Part shown: piece after piece, positions 5,616-11,728 of the stretch
Layout of the letters: the number at the start of each line of letters is the position of its first letter
How positions within the stretch are numbered: position 1 is the stretch's first letter
Origin: Chloroflexota bacterium
Lineage (GTDB): Bacteria; Chloroflexota; Limnocylindria; QHBO01
Length of the DNA stretch: 11,728 nt
NCBI GenBank assembly: GCA_013820865.1
Contig: JACDHU010000025.1
Coordinates: forward strand, 1-11,728
Direction of reading: 5' to 3'
The notes under the pieces: model-generated
What the model saw: only the letters and a program-made list of their open reading frames with translations
Database searches by the model: none
What the model was told of the DNA's origin: nothing
Program-made: the position numbers and the translations under genes

Positions 5616-6827
5616 ATGAACCGATCTACCGCCCTGCCGGCTGTCCTCACCCTGCTCCTGGTGCTGTCGGCGTGCTCGACGCCAGCAGCCTCCGTGGCCC
5701 CATCCGTCAGCATCTCCGGGTCGGTCGTGCCGACGACCGCGTCGCCCACCGCGACGGACTCGCCCGCTCCCACCGCAACCGACACTCCGTCACCCACGGC
5801 CGAGCCAAGCGACGATCCCACCTCCGCACCAACCCCGTCGCCTGCGACCGGGACGACCTATACGGTGAAGCGCGGCGATTCGCTGGCGGCCATCGCCCGC
5901 GCCTACGACACGACATCCCAGCAGCTCCAGGCGTGGAATTCTGATCGGTATCCATCGCTCGCAGGCAATCCCAACGTGATCGAGCCGGGCTGGGCGCTGA
6001 TTGTCAGCGGTGATCCCAACGTGACCCCGCAACCGACCCCGCAGTCGACCCCGCGACCGACGCCGACGCCGACTGCCGCTCCGGCCACGCCGCGTCCCAC
6101 GCAGCCACCGCCCAGCGGTGCCGGCTGCACGGCGGGAAACCGGGTCCCAGCCGACGCGGCACAGACCTTCCGAACGATTCCCGGCGCGGGGCCCGGCGTG
6201 GCGCTCACCTTCGACATGGGTGGGCGCATGGAGCCGGCGGTCGACATCGTGAATTTCCTGGTCGCCAACCGCGTGTGCGCCACGATTTTCGCCACTGGCA
6301 TCATGAGCGAGACGGCGCAGGGCAAGCAGGTCATGGCGATCATCCGCGCCAACCCCGGCTTGTTCGAGATCGCGAATCACACCATGTACCACTGCGACCT
6401 CGTCCGCGGCGGAGGAGGCTCGCCCTCGACGCAGCCCTGTGCGGGCGGACCATTCAGCGCCGATCGCATTCGGCAGGAGCTGACCCAGGCCGAGACCATC
6501 CTTCGCAACGGCACCGGTCAGAACCCGCAGCCGTACTGGCGTCCGCCGTACGGCTCGCTCAGCCCCGCTGTCGTCAACGCGGCCGCATCGGTCGGTTACA
6601 CGAAGACCTTCATGTGGGACATCGATACCATCGACTGGAAACCGATCAGCGATGGCGGTCCGACCGCTCAGCAGATCGCAGCCAAGGTGGTCGGGAACGC
6701 CGTGAACGGCTCGAACGTGCTGTTCCACCTCGGCGGATTCGAGACGCTCGCGTCCCTTCGGATCATGGTTCCCGCGCTCCGCGACCGCGGCTTCATCCTC
6801 ACGAGCCTCTCCGACCTCCTGAACTGA
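5616..6827 (+). CDS. LysM-polysaccharide deacetylase (NodB) lipoprotein
   Basis: This 403-residue lipoprotein has a signal peptide with lipobox L-S-A-C (lipidated Cys20) and a Ser/Thr/Pro linker (about 21-80). A LysM domain follows (about 82-130: YTVKRGDSLAAIA, then AWN, then VIEPGWALIV). After a second Thr-Pro linker (about 138-168) comes a NodB domain (about 190-403). LysM should hold it on peptidoglycan or chitin-like glycan, and NodB domains hydrolyse N-acetyl groups from such glycans. NodB motifs: TFDMGG (198-203), HTMYH (255-259, two metal His), RPPYG (309-313), DIDTIDW (335-341), LFHLGG (369-374, catalytic His). The second Asp of the usual TFDD motif, a metal ligand, is Met here, so activity or metal preference may differ. 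It starts 4 bases after the LON-domain stop with no visible SD, indicating translational coupling. Cys171, 221, 260 and 275 could form disulfides. Confidence 0.9.
   Translation: MNRSTALPAVLTLLLVLSACSTPAASVAPSVSISGSVVPTTASPTATDSPAPTATDTPSPTAEPSDDPTSAPTPSPATGTTYTVKRGDSLAAIARAYDTTSQQLQAWNSDRYPSLAGNPNVIEPGWALIVSGDPNVTPQPTPQSTPRPTPTPTAAPATPRPTQPPPSGAGCTAGNRVPADAAQTFRTIPGAGPGVALTFDMGGRMEPAVDIVNFLVANRVCATIFATGIMSETAQGKQVMAIIRANPGLFEIANHTMYHCDLVRGGGGSPSTQPCAGGPFSADRIRQELTQAETILRNGTGQNPQPYWRPPYGSLSPAVVNAAASVGYTKTFMWDIDTIDWKPISDGGPTAQQIAAKVVGNAVNGSNVLFHLGGFETLASLRIMVPALRDRGFILTSLSDLLN
6023..6070 (+). repeat. 12-bp tandem repeat encoding the Thr-Pro linker
   Basis: GACCCCGCAACC, GACCCCGCAGTC, GACCCCGCGACC and a diverged GACGCCGACGCC follow in phase and encode TPQP, TPQS, TPRP and TPTP, the linker between LysM and NodB. 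Such coding repeats can change copy number and so the linker length. Confidence 0.7.
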
Positions 6828-6852
6828 CCGTTCTGCGTCGCGCGTTGGGTCA

Positions 6853-7015
6853 AATGCCCGCCAGGCGAGCAATGTCTCAGACCGATGCGCCCGTTCGGCC
6901 ATCCGCCGCCCTGGCGGGCAATAGCCGCAATAGGCGGACGGTGGCGGCTGCTTTCACGCTCAGCTGGACCGATTCAGTCTGCGATCTACCGACTAATGCC
7001 CGTCAGGACGGCATT
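6853..7015. repeat. 13-bp motif AATGCCCGYCAGG, three copies, in the convergent intergenic region
   Basis: Copies are at 6853-6865 (plus), 6910-6922 (minus, reading ATTGCCCGCCAGG) and 6995-7007 (plus, AATGCCCGTCAGG). Copies 1 and 2 are inverted and can form an 11-bp stem. Copy 3 lies in its own hairpin (AATGCC at 6995-7000 with GGCATT at 7010-7015, plus an inner GTC/GAC). The 204-base gap 6828-7031 separates the 3' ends of the LysM-NodB and aminotransferase genes and holds nothing else I recognise, so these structures may end transcription in both directions. No T-tracts are visible. Confidence 0.5.
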
Positions 7016-7031
7016 CGTCACAACCGGATGA

Positions 7032-8372
7032 TCACTCCTTGGCTGTGGCGACCGCTTCACCGAAGAGCCGGAGCGCGGTATCGACCGATGCCTCATCCAC
7101 GATCAGCGGCGGGCTGAAGCGCAGCGAGGATTCGCCGCATTCGAGGGTGAGCAAGCCAAGCCGGAACGCCGCCTCCTGCACGGCCTCGGCGGCCCCGTGC
7201 GTCGAGAACTCAACGCCAAGCATTAACCCCACGCCGCGTACATCGCGGATGGCATCGGTTCGGCTCGCGACGTCCTCGAGGCCGGAGCGCAGACGCGCCC
7301 CCATGGCGGCCGCGTTTGCCAGCCCTTCGGATTCGATGATGTCGATGGTGGCAAGCGCCGCCGCCGCGCACACCGGGTTGCCGGCGAATGTCGAGCCGTG
7401 TGCGCCCGGCGGCCAGGTCCAGACCGAGTCTCGAGCGATGAACGCCCCGATCGGCATGCCCGAGGCGATGCCCTTCGCCGTGGTCAGGATGTCGGGCTCG
7501 ACTCCGGTGTGCTCGATCGCCCACCACTTGCCGGTGCGTCCCATGCCGGACTGGATCTCATCGGCGACGAGGAGGATGCCGTGCTCGTTGCAGATCTCGC
7601 GCAGGCCCTGCATGAATGCCTTCGGGGCGGGGAAGTAGCCGCCTTCGCCCTGGATCGGCTCGACCACGATGGCCGCGACATCCGCAGGTGAGATCTGGCG
7701 GCCGAAGATCGTGTCGCTCAGATGAGCCAGCTCGGCTGATCCGTCGCCGCCGGAACCTTCGCGCCAGGCGCGAATGCGCGGAAAGGGCGCGTGATGCACC
7801 ATCGGGATCAGGGGTCCGAATCCGGCTCTCTGCTTGATCTTCGAGTTCGTCAGGGACAGCGAGCCCATTGTGCGACCGTGGAATGCTCCCTCGAAGGCGA
7901 TGATCCCGGGCCGATGCGTGTGATAGCGCGCGAGCTTGATGGCGCCCTCTACCGCTTCCGTACCTGAGTTGGTGAGGAAGACGCGTGCCTTCTCGCTGAG
8001 TGGCGCGATCGCCGCCAGGCGCTCCATGAGCTCGGTGTAGCGCGGTTCGTAGAAGTCGGTCGCGGCGATGTGGATGAGCCGATCCGCCTGCTCATGAATC
8101 GCGGCGACCACTTTCGGATGCGAGTGTCCCGTCGCGCACACGGCGATGCCGGCAGCGAAATCCAGGAAGCGGTTGCCGTCGACATCGGTCACGACCATGC
8201 CGGAGCCCGATTCGGCCACGAGCGGATAGGCACGGGTCAGTGACGGTGACGCGACGGCCTCATCGCGCGCGATGAGCGCACGGGCCTTCGGGCCGGGAAG
8301 CTCGGTCTGGATGTGCGGCGTGCCCGGGTTCTGGGCAGCGGCGTCTGAGGCGGGGACTTCCATGGTGGTCAT
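7032..8372 (-). CDS. Class III (omega) aminotransferase, ornithine/4-aminobutyrate type
   Basis: This 446-residue PLP enzyme is of normal length for the acetylornithine/ornithine/GABA aminotransferase group. Visible: NSGTEA (135-140, phosphate binding), GAFHGRT (162-168), EPIQGEGGY (238-246), DEIQSGMGRTG (271-281, Asp271 to the pyridine N), Schiff-base Lys300 in TTAKGIASGMP, GSTFAGNP (326-333) and Arg418 for the substrate carboxylate. It would move an omega- or alpha-amino group to 2-oxoglutarate; some archaeal relatives are ornithine aminotransferases and others amino-acid racemases. The same-strand P5C dehydrogenase makes ornithine delta-transamination attractive, but this is inference. The start at 8372 has GGAG 10 bases upstream; GTG at 8417 has no SD and lies too close to the -10-like element at 8436. 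ATG at 8363 is also possible. It follows pyrD by 95 bases. Confidence 0.9.
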   Translation of the reverse strand: MTTMEVPASDAAAQNPGTPHIQTELPGPKARALIARDEAVASPSLTRAYPLVAESGSGMVVTDVDGNRFLDFAAGIAVCATGHSHPKVVAAIHEQADRLIHIAATDFYEPRYTELMERLAAIAPLSEKARVFLTNSGTEAVEGAIKLARYHTHRPGIIAFEGAFHGRTMGSLSLTNSKIKQRAGFGPLIPMVHHAPFPRIRAWREGSGGDGSAELAHLSDTIFGRQISPADVAAIVVEPIQGEGGYFPAPKAFMQGLREICNEHGILLVADEIQSGMGRTGKWWAIEHTGVEPDILTTAKGIASGMPIGAFIARDSVWTWPPGAHGSTFAGNPVCAAAALATIDIIESEGLANAAAMGARLRSGLEDVASRTDAIRDVRGVGLMLGVEFSTHGAAEAVQEAAFRLGLLTLECGESSLRFSPPLIVDEASVDTALRLFGEAVATAKE

Positions 8373-8435
8373 GTGGGTAGCACTCCGGTATCGGAGCGGC
8401 GCGTCCTGCCCGCGCACCTTGGCTAGATGGGCTGC

Positions 8436-8444
8436 ATCCTAGCA
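8436..8444 (-). promoter_or_regulatory. Extended -10 promoter candidate for the aminotransferase gene
   Basis: The minus strand reads TGC-TAGGAT, a TGn extended -10 with four of six matches to TATAAT. The hexamer 17 bases upstream (TCGGCC) is a poor -35. Transcription from here would begin near 8429, downstream of the pyrD stop, giving a leader of about 57 bases to the ATG at 8372 and independent expression of the aminotransferase. Confidence 0.4.
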
Positions 8445-8467
8445 TCAGAGCGTGCCGAGGCCGACGG

Positions 8468-9511
8468 CTATTGGTACCTGGCAGGAAGGGATGGTTGTCC
8501 ACCCGCAGCCGAGACCGAACCGCCGATCAGGCCCGGGCCGGCGTAGATCATCCCAGTCCAGAGTTGGACGAGATCGGCACCAGCCGCGACGCACGCTCGA
8601 GCGTCCGCCCCGGAGTCGATGCCGCCTGAACCGATGACGATCAGAGCCCGATCGGCCTCGGCGGCGACCGCGGCGAGCGTGCCCGCCAACAGGGGCCGAC
8701 CGGAGAGCCCGCCGGGTTCGGCGGATGCGGGCGAGCGCAGAACCGGCCGCTCGACCGTGGTATTCGACAGGATGACGCCCGTTGCGCGCGAGTCGGCGAT
8801 GGTGCGCAACAGCGCGTCGCGACCATCGCGCGCCAGGTCGGGTGACAATTTCACGAGCAGCGGAAGACCGGGCGCCGCACCGGCGACATCGGTCAGGATC
8901 GAGCCCAGGCGCTCCGGTTCCTGGAGGTCGCGCAGGCCGGGCGTATTCGGGCTGCTGACGTTGATGGCCAGGTAGTCCGCGGCACCAGCGACCATCCGAG
9001 CGGCGGCGGGATAGTCCGCCGCATCGCCGTGGCGGTTGCGGCCGATGTTGACGCCGATGACAAAGCCATCGGGCAGGTACGGCCGGGCGGTCGCGATGCG
9101 CCGCGCCAGCGCATCGGCTCCGCGGTTGTTGAAGCCCATGCGGTTGATGAGCGCTTCATCGGCGGCAAGTCGAAAGAGGCGAGGCTTCGCATTGCCTGAC
9201 TGGGGACGCGGCGTGACCGTCCCGAGCTCGATGAATCCGAAACCGAGCGCCGCCCAGCCGCGGATGGCGACACCGTCCTTGTCGAACCCCGCCCCGAGGC
9301 CGATGCGGTTGCGAAAGTGCAGGCCCATGAGCTCGATCGGCGCAGCCGCCGGATCCGCGACGCCGGCGGCAAAGCTGCACAGCGTGCGTCCGATGGAGCT
9401 GCGACCGGCCAGCGCCAGTGCGCGGAGGGTCAGGTGGTGGACGGACTCCGTCTCGGCGGCGAACAGGAGCGGCCGAACGGTTCGGTAGGCGGCCCGGCGC
9501 CAGCCGCTCAT
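8468..9511 (-). CDS. pyrD: Dihydroorotate dehydrogenase (quinone), class 2
   Basis: This 347-residue FMN enzyme oxidises dihydroorotate to orotate in pyrimidine synthesis and passes electrons to membrane quinones. Class 2 is shown by the N-terminal helical extension (HHLTLRALALAG, 25-36) that docks on the membrane and by the catalytic Ser187 in NVSSPNTPGLRDLQ (class 1 uses Cys). Other motifs: GAGFDKDG (73-80), INRMGFNNRG (122-131), VKLSPD (220-225), SNTT (249-252), GGLSGRPL (267-274), IGSGGIDSG (293-301) and GADLVQLWTGMIYAGPGLI (311-329). The last 18 residues are Gly/Ser/Ala-rich and lack the charged end helix I would expect; truncation is not evident, but the tail is unusual. Its ATG begins 3 bases after the DUF4288-like stop, with no SD, so it is translationally coupled to that gene. 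Confidence 0.95.
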   Translation of the reverse strand: MSGWRRAAYRTVRPLLFAAETESVHHLTLRALALAGRSSIGRTLCSFAAGVADPAAAPIELMGLHFRNRIGLGAGFDKDGVAIRGWAALGFGFIELGTVTPRPQSGNAKPRLFRLAADEALINRMGFNNRGADALARRIATARPYLPDGFVIGVNIGRNRHGDAADYPAAARMVAGAADYLAINVSSPNTPGLRDLQEPERLGSILTDVAGAAPGLPLLVKLSPDLARDGRDALLRTIADSRATGVILSNTTVERPVLRSPASAEPGGLSGRPLLAGTLAAVAAEADRALIVIGSGGIDSGADARACVAAGADLVQLWTGMIYAGPGLIGGSVSAAGGQPSLPARYQ

Positions 9512-9514
9512 CGG

Positions 9515-9931
9515 TCAGTCGTCGTGCGCGCGCGGGAAGGCCATTTCCTCAGGGTAGACCGGCGGGAGTGGTTCTCCCGCGGGATCCAGGGAGTTGCGAG
9601 CGGGATCGGGCGACATGAACTCGTGCCAGACCTCGCTTCCGGCACCCGGGAGGTCGTCGAGCTCCTTGATGGCCACGATCCCCTCGAAGCGGATTCGTCC
9701 GGCCTCGCCGGCATCGGTCTCGTACTCGTCCTCATATTCGGGGGCCATCTCGACTGCTCGTCCCAGTGCCGCCTCCTCGTCGGAGCCATCCACCAGGATC
9801 ACGCGATCCTCCACCAGTGAGGCCTCGCCCGGCTCGCCGGACAGGTACGCATATCGCAACTGCACCGCGAACCAGCCCGAGGACTCGACGACGGTTTCGT
9901 CCGGGATATCGTCCGCGAAGCGGCGCGTCAC
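9515..9931 (-). CDS. DUF4288-like small protein
   Basis: This 138-residue acidic protein has no signal peptide or membrane segment. The core (about 18-106) runs SGWFAVQLRYAYL, then EDRVILVDGSDEEAALGRA, then a Tyr/Glu-rich helix end (EYEDEYE), a GRIRFEGIVAIKEL strand and SEVWHEFM. This W-[FY]-A-V plus 'ER/DR-hydrophobic-hydrophobic-L' plus E-V-[WFY] layout resembles DUF4288 (PF14119), a family of unknown function. Recognition is from memory and moderate. A Pro-rich acidic tail (107-138) follows. The start is GTG at 9931, forming a GTGA 4-base overlap with the P5C dehydrogenase stop, with GAGG 10 bases upstream. The longer frame back to 10066 lies wholly inside the dehydrogenase gene and is Arg-rich, so it is rejected. 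It sits between the P5C dehydrogenase and pyrD genes in one transcript. Confidence 0.78.
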   Translation of the reverse strand: MTRRFADDIPDETVVESSGWFAVQLRYAYLSGEPGEASLVEDRVILVDGSDEEAALGRAVEMAPEYEDEYETDAGEAGRIRFEGIVAIKELDDLPGAGSEVWHEFMSPDPARNSLDPAGEPLPPVYPEEMAFPRAHDD

Positions 9932-11508
9932 AGGGTCGGGACCTCGTCGCCGATGACGGTCTGCGACTGCTCGCGCAGGAATTGCTGGACGTAATACGGA
10001 CCCAGGCCGCTCTTGCCGGACGAGCCGGATCCTTTCCAGCCTCCGAAGCTCTGGATGCCCGGCCATGCCCCGGTCGTGGCACCGGCGCGCCGGTTCACGT
10101 ACACCACGCCGGCCTGGATGGTGTCGAGGAAGCGCCGGATCTCGCCGTCGTCTTTGCTGAAGATGCCGGCCGTGAGCCCGTAGGCGGTGTCGTTCGCCTC
10201 GTGCAGCGCCTGGTCGAGCGAGTCGACCTCACCGACCACGAGGAATGGCACGAACAGTTCGTCGTGGAAGAGCCGATGCTCGAGCGGAAGCCCGGTGACC
10301 ACGGTGGGAGTCGGGAAGAAGCCACGCGTCGTGTCCGTCTCGCCGCCGACCTCGATGGTGCCACCATCGGCCCGGGCCTCTTCGACGGCCTTGCTGAAGG
10401 TGTCGAGGGCGCGCTGGTTGATCACCGGACCCATCCAGTTCTCGCGTTCGGTGGGGTCGCCGATGGTAATCTCTCGCGTCTTCTCCACCAGTTTCGCGAC
10501 GAACTCGCGGGCCACCGGGGCCTCGACATAGACCCGCGAGTTGGCACTGCACTTCTGTCCGTCGAAGCCGAAAGCGGAGCGCATCACTCCCTCTGCTGCC
10601 TCATCGAGGTCGGCACTCTTCATCACGATGGCCGGGTTCTTCCCACCCATCTCAGTGATGATCGGTCGGGGATAATCCTTCGTGAAGCTGCGATACAGGT
10701 CCATGCCGACTTCGTAGCTGCCGGTGAAGACCATGCCGTCGATACCGGGGTTCTCCTGGAGCTCCGCGCCGACCGTCTCGCCGGGTCCGGTGACGAGGTT
10801 GAACACCCCGTCGGGGAGGCCCGCGTCACGCAGCGCCTCGCCGAACTTCCAGCCAGAGAGCGGCGCGTCGGAGCTCGGCTTCAGGACGACGGTGTTACCG
10901 GCGATCATCGCGCCGCCCGACGGACCGCCGGCCAGCGCCATCGGGAAGTTGAACGGGCTGATCACGCCGAACACGCCGTAGGGGCGCAGGACCGATCTGG
11001 TCTTCTCCGTTGGCGAGAGCGAGCCCATCGGCTTCACGAAGCCATCCGCCTTCTCGAACTCGTCTCCGTAGTAGCGCAGTAGGTCCGCCGTCTCCTCGAC
11101 GTCGCCGAGCGCCTCGAGCCGATTCTTGCCCACTTCAAGGGTCATGAGCGCCGCGTAGTCGAATTGGCGCTCGCTGATCAGGTCGGCCGCGCGCCGCAGG
11201 ATTGCGAGACGCTCGCGCCAGGGCGTGGCGCGCCAGGCCGGGTAGGCGGCGCGCGCGGCGGCGATCGCATCCTGCACGTCCGTGCGGGTGCCCGTTGGAA
11301 AGCGCGCGATCACGAGCTCGCGATCGATGGGCGAACGGTCCTCGAAGGTGTCGTTGGACGTTCGCTCTTCGTCGCCGATGATCATCGGATAGGTCTCGCC
11401 GAGGGCGGCTCGCGCGCGTTCGAGCGCGGCGTCGAAGGCGGACTGGAGTTCCTCGTTGTCGGCGGACAGCGTCGCGTAGGTGATCTTCATGCGTGGCGTG
11501 GTTGCCAT
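9928..11508 (-). CDS. 1-pyrroline-5-carboxylate (L-glutamate gamma-semialdehyde) dehydrogenase
   Basis: At 526 residues this matches RocA/PruA-type monofunctional P5C dehydrogenases (about 515), which oxidise glutamate gamma-semialdehyde to glutamate with NAD+ in proline and arginine/ornithine breakdown. Motifs: SPFNFPMALAGG (184-195), KPSSDAP (210-216), FTGSYEVG (261-268), base Glu286 in ITEMGGKNP, nucleophile Cys320 in GFDGQKCSANSR (34 residues later) and a typical end GGWKGSGSSGKSGLGPYYVQQF (489-510). The usual EE-I-F-G-P-V cofactor loop reads DELFVPFL (416-423): Glu417 and Phe419 are kept, GPV is not. There is no proline dehydrogenase domain or neighbour in the window. The start ATG at 11508 has GAGG 12 bases upstream; ATG 11490 has no SD and the frame to 11610 is not conserved in character. 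It heads the minus-strand block. Confidence 0.9.
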   Translation of the reverse strand: MATTPRMKITYATLSADNEELQSAFDAALERARAALGETYPMIIGDEERTSNDTFEDRSPIDRELVIARFPTGTRTDVQDAIAAARAAYPAWRATPWRERLAILRRAADLISERQFDYAALMTLEVGKNRLEALGDVEETADLLRYYGDEFEKADGFVKPMGSLSPTEKTRSVLRPYGVFGVISPFNFPMALAGGPSGGAMIAGNTVVLKPSSDAPLSGWKFGEALRDAGLPDGVFNLVTGPGETVGAELQENPGIDGMVFTGSYEVGMDLYRSFTKDYPRPIITEMGGKNPAIVMKSADLDEAAEGVMRSAFGFDGQKCSANSRVYVEAPVAREFVAKLVEKTREITIGDPTERENWMGPVINQRALDTFSKAVEEARADGGTIEVGGETDTTRGFFPTPTVVTGLPLEHRLFHDELFVPFLVVGEVDSLDQALHEANDTAYGLTAGIFSKDDGEIRRFLDTIQAGVVYVNRRAGATTGAWPGIQSFGGWKGSGSSGKSGLGPYYVQQFLREQSQTVIGDEVPTL

Positions 11509-11542
11509 CGGTCTGGTGGGCCTCAAGCGTGTGCGTGGTGCT

Positions 11543-11562
11543 GGATGCCGATTATCGCATCC
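11543..11562 (-). promoter_or_regulatory. Proximal promoter with an operator-like inverted repeat, P5C dehydrogenase gene
   Basis: The minus strand carries TGC-GATAAT (extended -10 at 11551-11559, five of six to TATAAT), with a weak -35 (CTGATC, 11574-11579) 17 bases upstream. It predicts a leader of about 36 bases to the ATG at 11508. A perfect 6-bp inverted repeat, GGATGC and GCATCC with 8 bases between, is centred on the -10, where a bound repressor would block polymerase. The regulator is unknown. Confidence 0.45.
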
Positions 11563-11625
11563 GCCGCCGCAGCGATCAGCACGAGGCGTCGCCGCGGGGA
11601 GCACACGCAATATTGGACGGATACG

Positions 11626-11666
11626 CCGAAGGCCAGGCTCCGGGGGGAGAAGAGCCTGACCTTCGG
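11626..11666 (-). repeat. 15-bp hairpin in the P5C dehydrogenase upstream region
   Basis: Arms 11626-11640 and 11652-11666 (plus strand CCGAAGGCCAGGCTC and GAGCCTGACCTTCGG) pair along all 15 positions if the transcript is from the minus strand, where the one mismatch becomes G-U. From the plus strand it is C-A, so the minus strand is favoured. The loop is 11 bases (UUCUCCCCCCG on the minus RNA). No U-tract follows. It may terminate a gene lying beyond 11728, or be a leader structure of the P5C dehydrogenase mRNA. Confidence 0.6.
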
Positions 11667-11675
11667 ACGCAGAGG

Positions 11676-11704
11676 ATCATATCCGGCTCGAATCGTCCCC
11701 GCAA
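11676..11704 (-). promoter_or_regulatory. Distal promoter candidate upstream of the P5C dehydrogenase gene
   Basis: The minus strand reads TTGCGG (11699-11704), 17 bases, TATGAT (11676-11681). The -10 matches five of six, the -35 three of six, and the spacing is ideal. The predicted start near 11669 would place the 15-bp hairpin at the very 5' end of a leader of about 160 bases. The remaining bases to 11728 show no recognised gene. Confidence 0.4.
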
Positions 11705-11728
11705 GCCGTTTGCGCAGGCATCGCGCCC

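Noticed and set aside
5790..6902. 370-codon minus-strand frame opposite the LysM-NodB gene
   Set aside because: It is Arg/Gly-rich antisense of the Pro/Thr linkers, while the plus frame has all LysM and NodB landmarks.
8468..8524. Frameshift at the pyrD C-terminus
   Set aside because: The tail is odd, but another frame gives no better match to a PyrD end, and all catalytic motifs lie upstream intact.
9766..11082. 438-codon plus-strand frame opposite the P5C dehydrogenase
   Set aside because: It is His/Arg/Asp-rich without motifs, as expected of the antisense of a high-GC gene.

Overview
The window is high-GC (roughly 65%), densely packed bacterial DNA. The secreted proteins carry lipoboxes and Pro/Thr/Ser-rich linkers, and there is no outer-membrane protein, transposase, integrase, tRNA, rRNA or CRISPR array. 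This suits a monoderm high-GC lineage. Protein flavour (P5C dehydrogenase, DUF4288, LysM-NodB lipoprotein, C39 peptidase) makes me lean to Chloroflexota (Limnocylindria-like), with Actinomycetota as the alternative. This is a judgement from style, not a placement.

Layout. 1-171: 3' end of a fumarase/aspartase gene (+). 180-2320: a minus-strand pair, a secreted C39-type cysteine peptidase followed by an overlapping gene for a beta-propeller-like lipoprotein. 2321-2627: an intergenic region with three tandem 11-bp repeats in the pair's promoter zone and two strong hairpins. 2628-3140: a double PRC-barrel protein (-), divergent from 3280-4779, an NAD(P)-dependent aldehyde dehydrogenase (+). 4895-6827: a stand-alone LON substrate-binding-domain protein and a tightly coupled LysM plus NodB deacetylase lipoprotein (+). 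6828-7031: a convergent intergenic region with a 13-bp motif present three times. 7032-11508: a minus-strand block read in the order P5C dehydrogenase, DUF4288-like protein, class 2 dihydroorotate dehydrogenase, class III aminotransferase. The first three genes are coupled (4-nt overlap, then 3-nt gap). The aminotransferase follows after 95 nt and has its own promoter-like element. 11509-11728: the leader of the P5C dehydrogenase, with two promoter candidates, a 15-bp hairpin and an inverted repeat centred on the proximal -10.

How the genes may work together. A P5C dehydrogenase and a class III omega-aminotransferase on one strand would fit ornithine/proline breakdown to glutamate; the aminotransferase substrate is not proven. 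The surface proteins (C39 peptidase, propeller lipoprotein, LysM-NodB lipoprotein) point to envelope or extracellular work. Most genes are conventional housekeeping or accessory metabolism. I found no complete defence or mobile system. The least explained items are the C39/lipoprotein pair with its 11-bp direct repeats, the variant NodB metal site, and the structured leader upstream of the P5C dehydrogenase.
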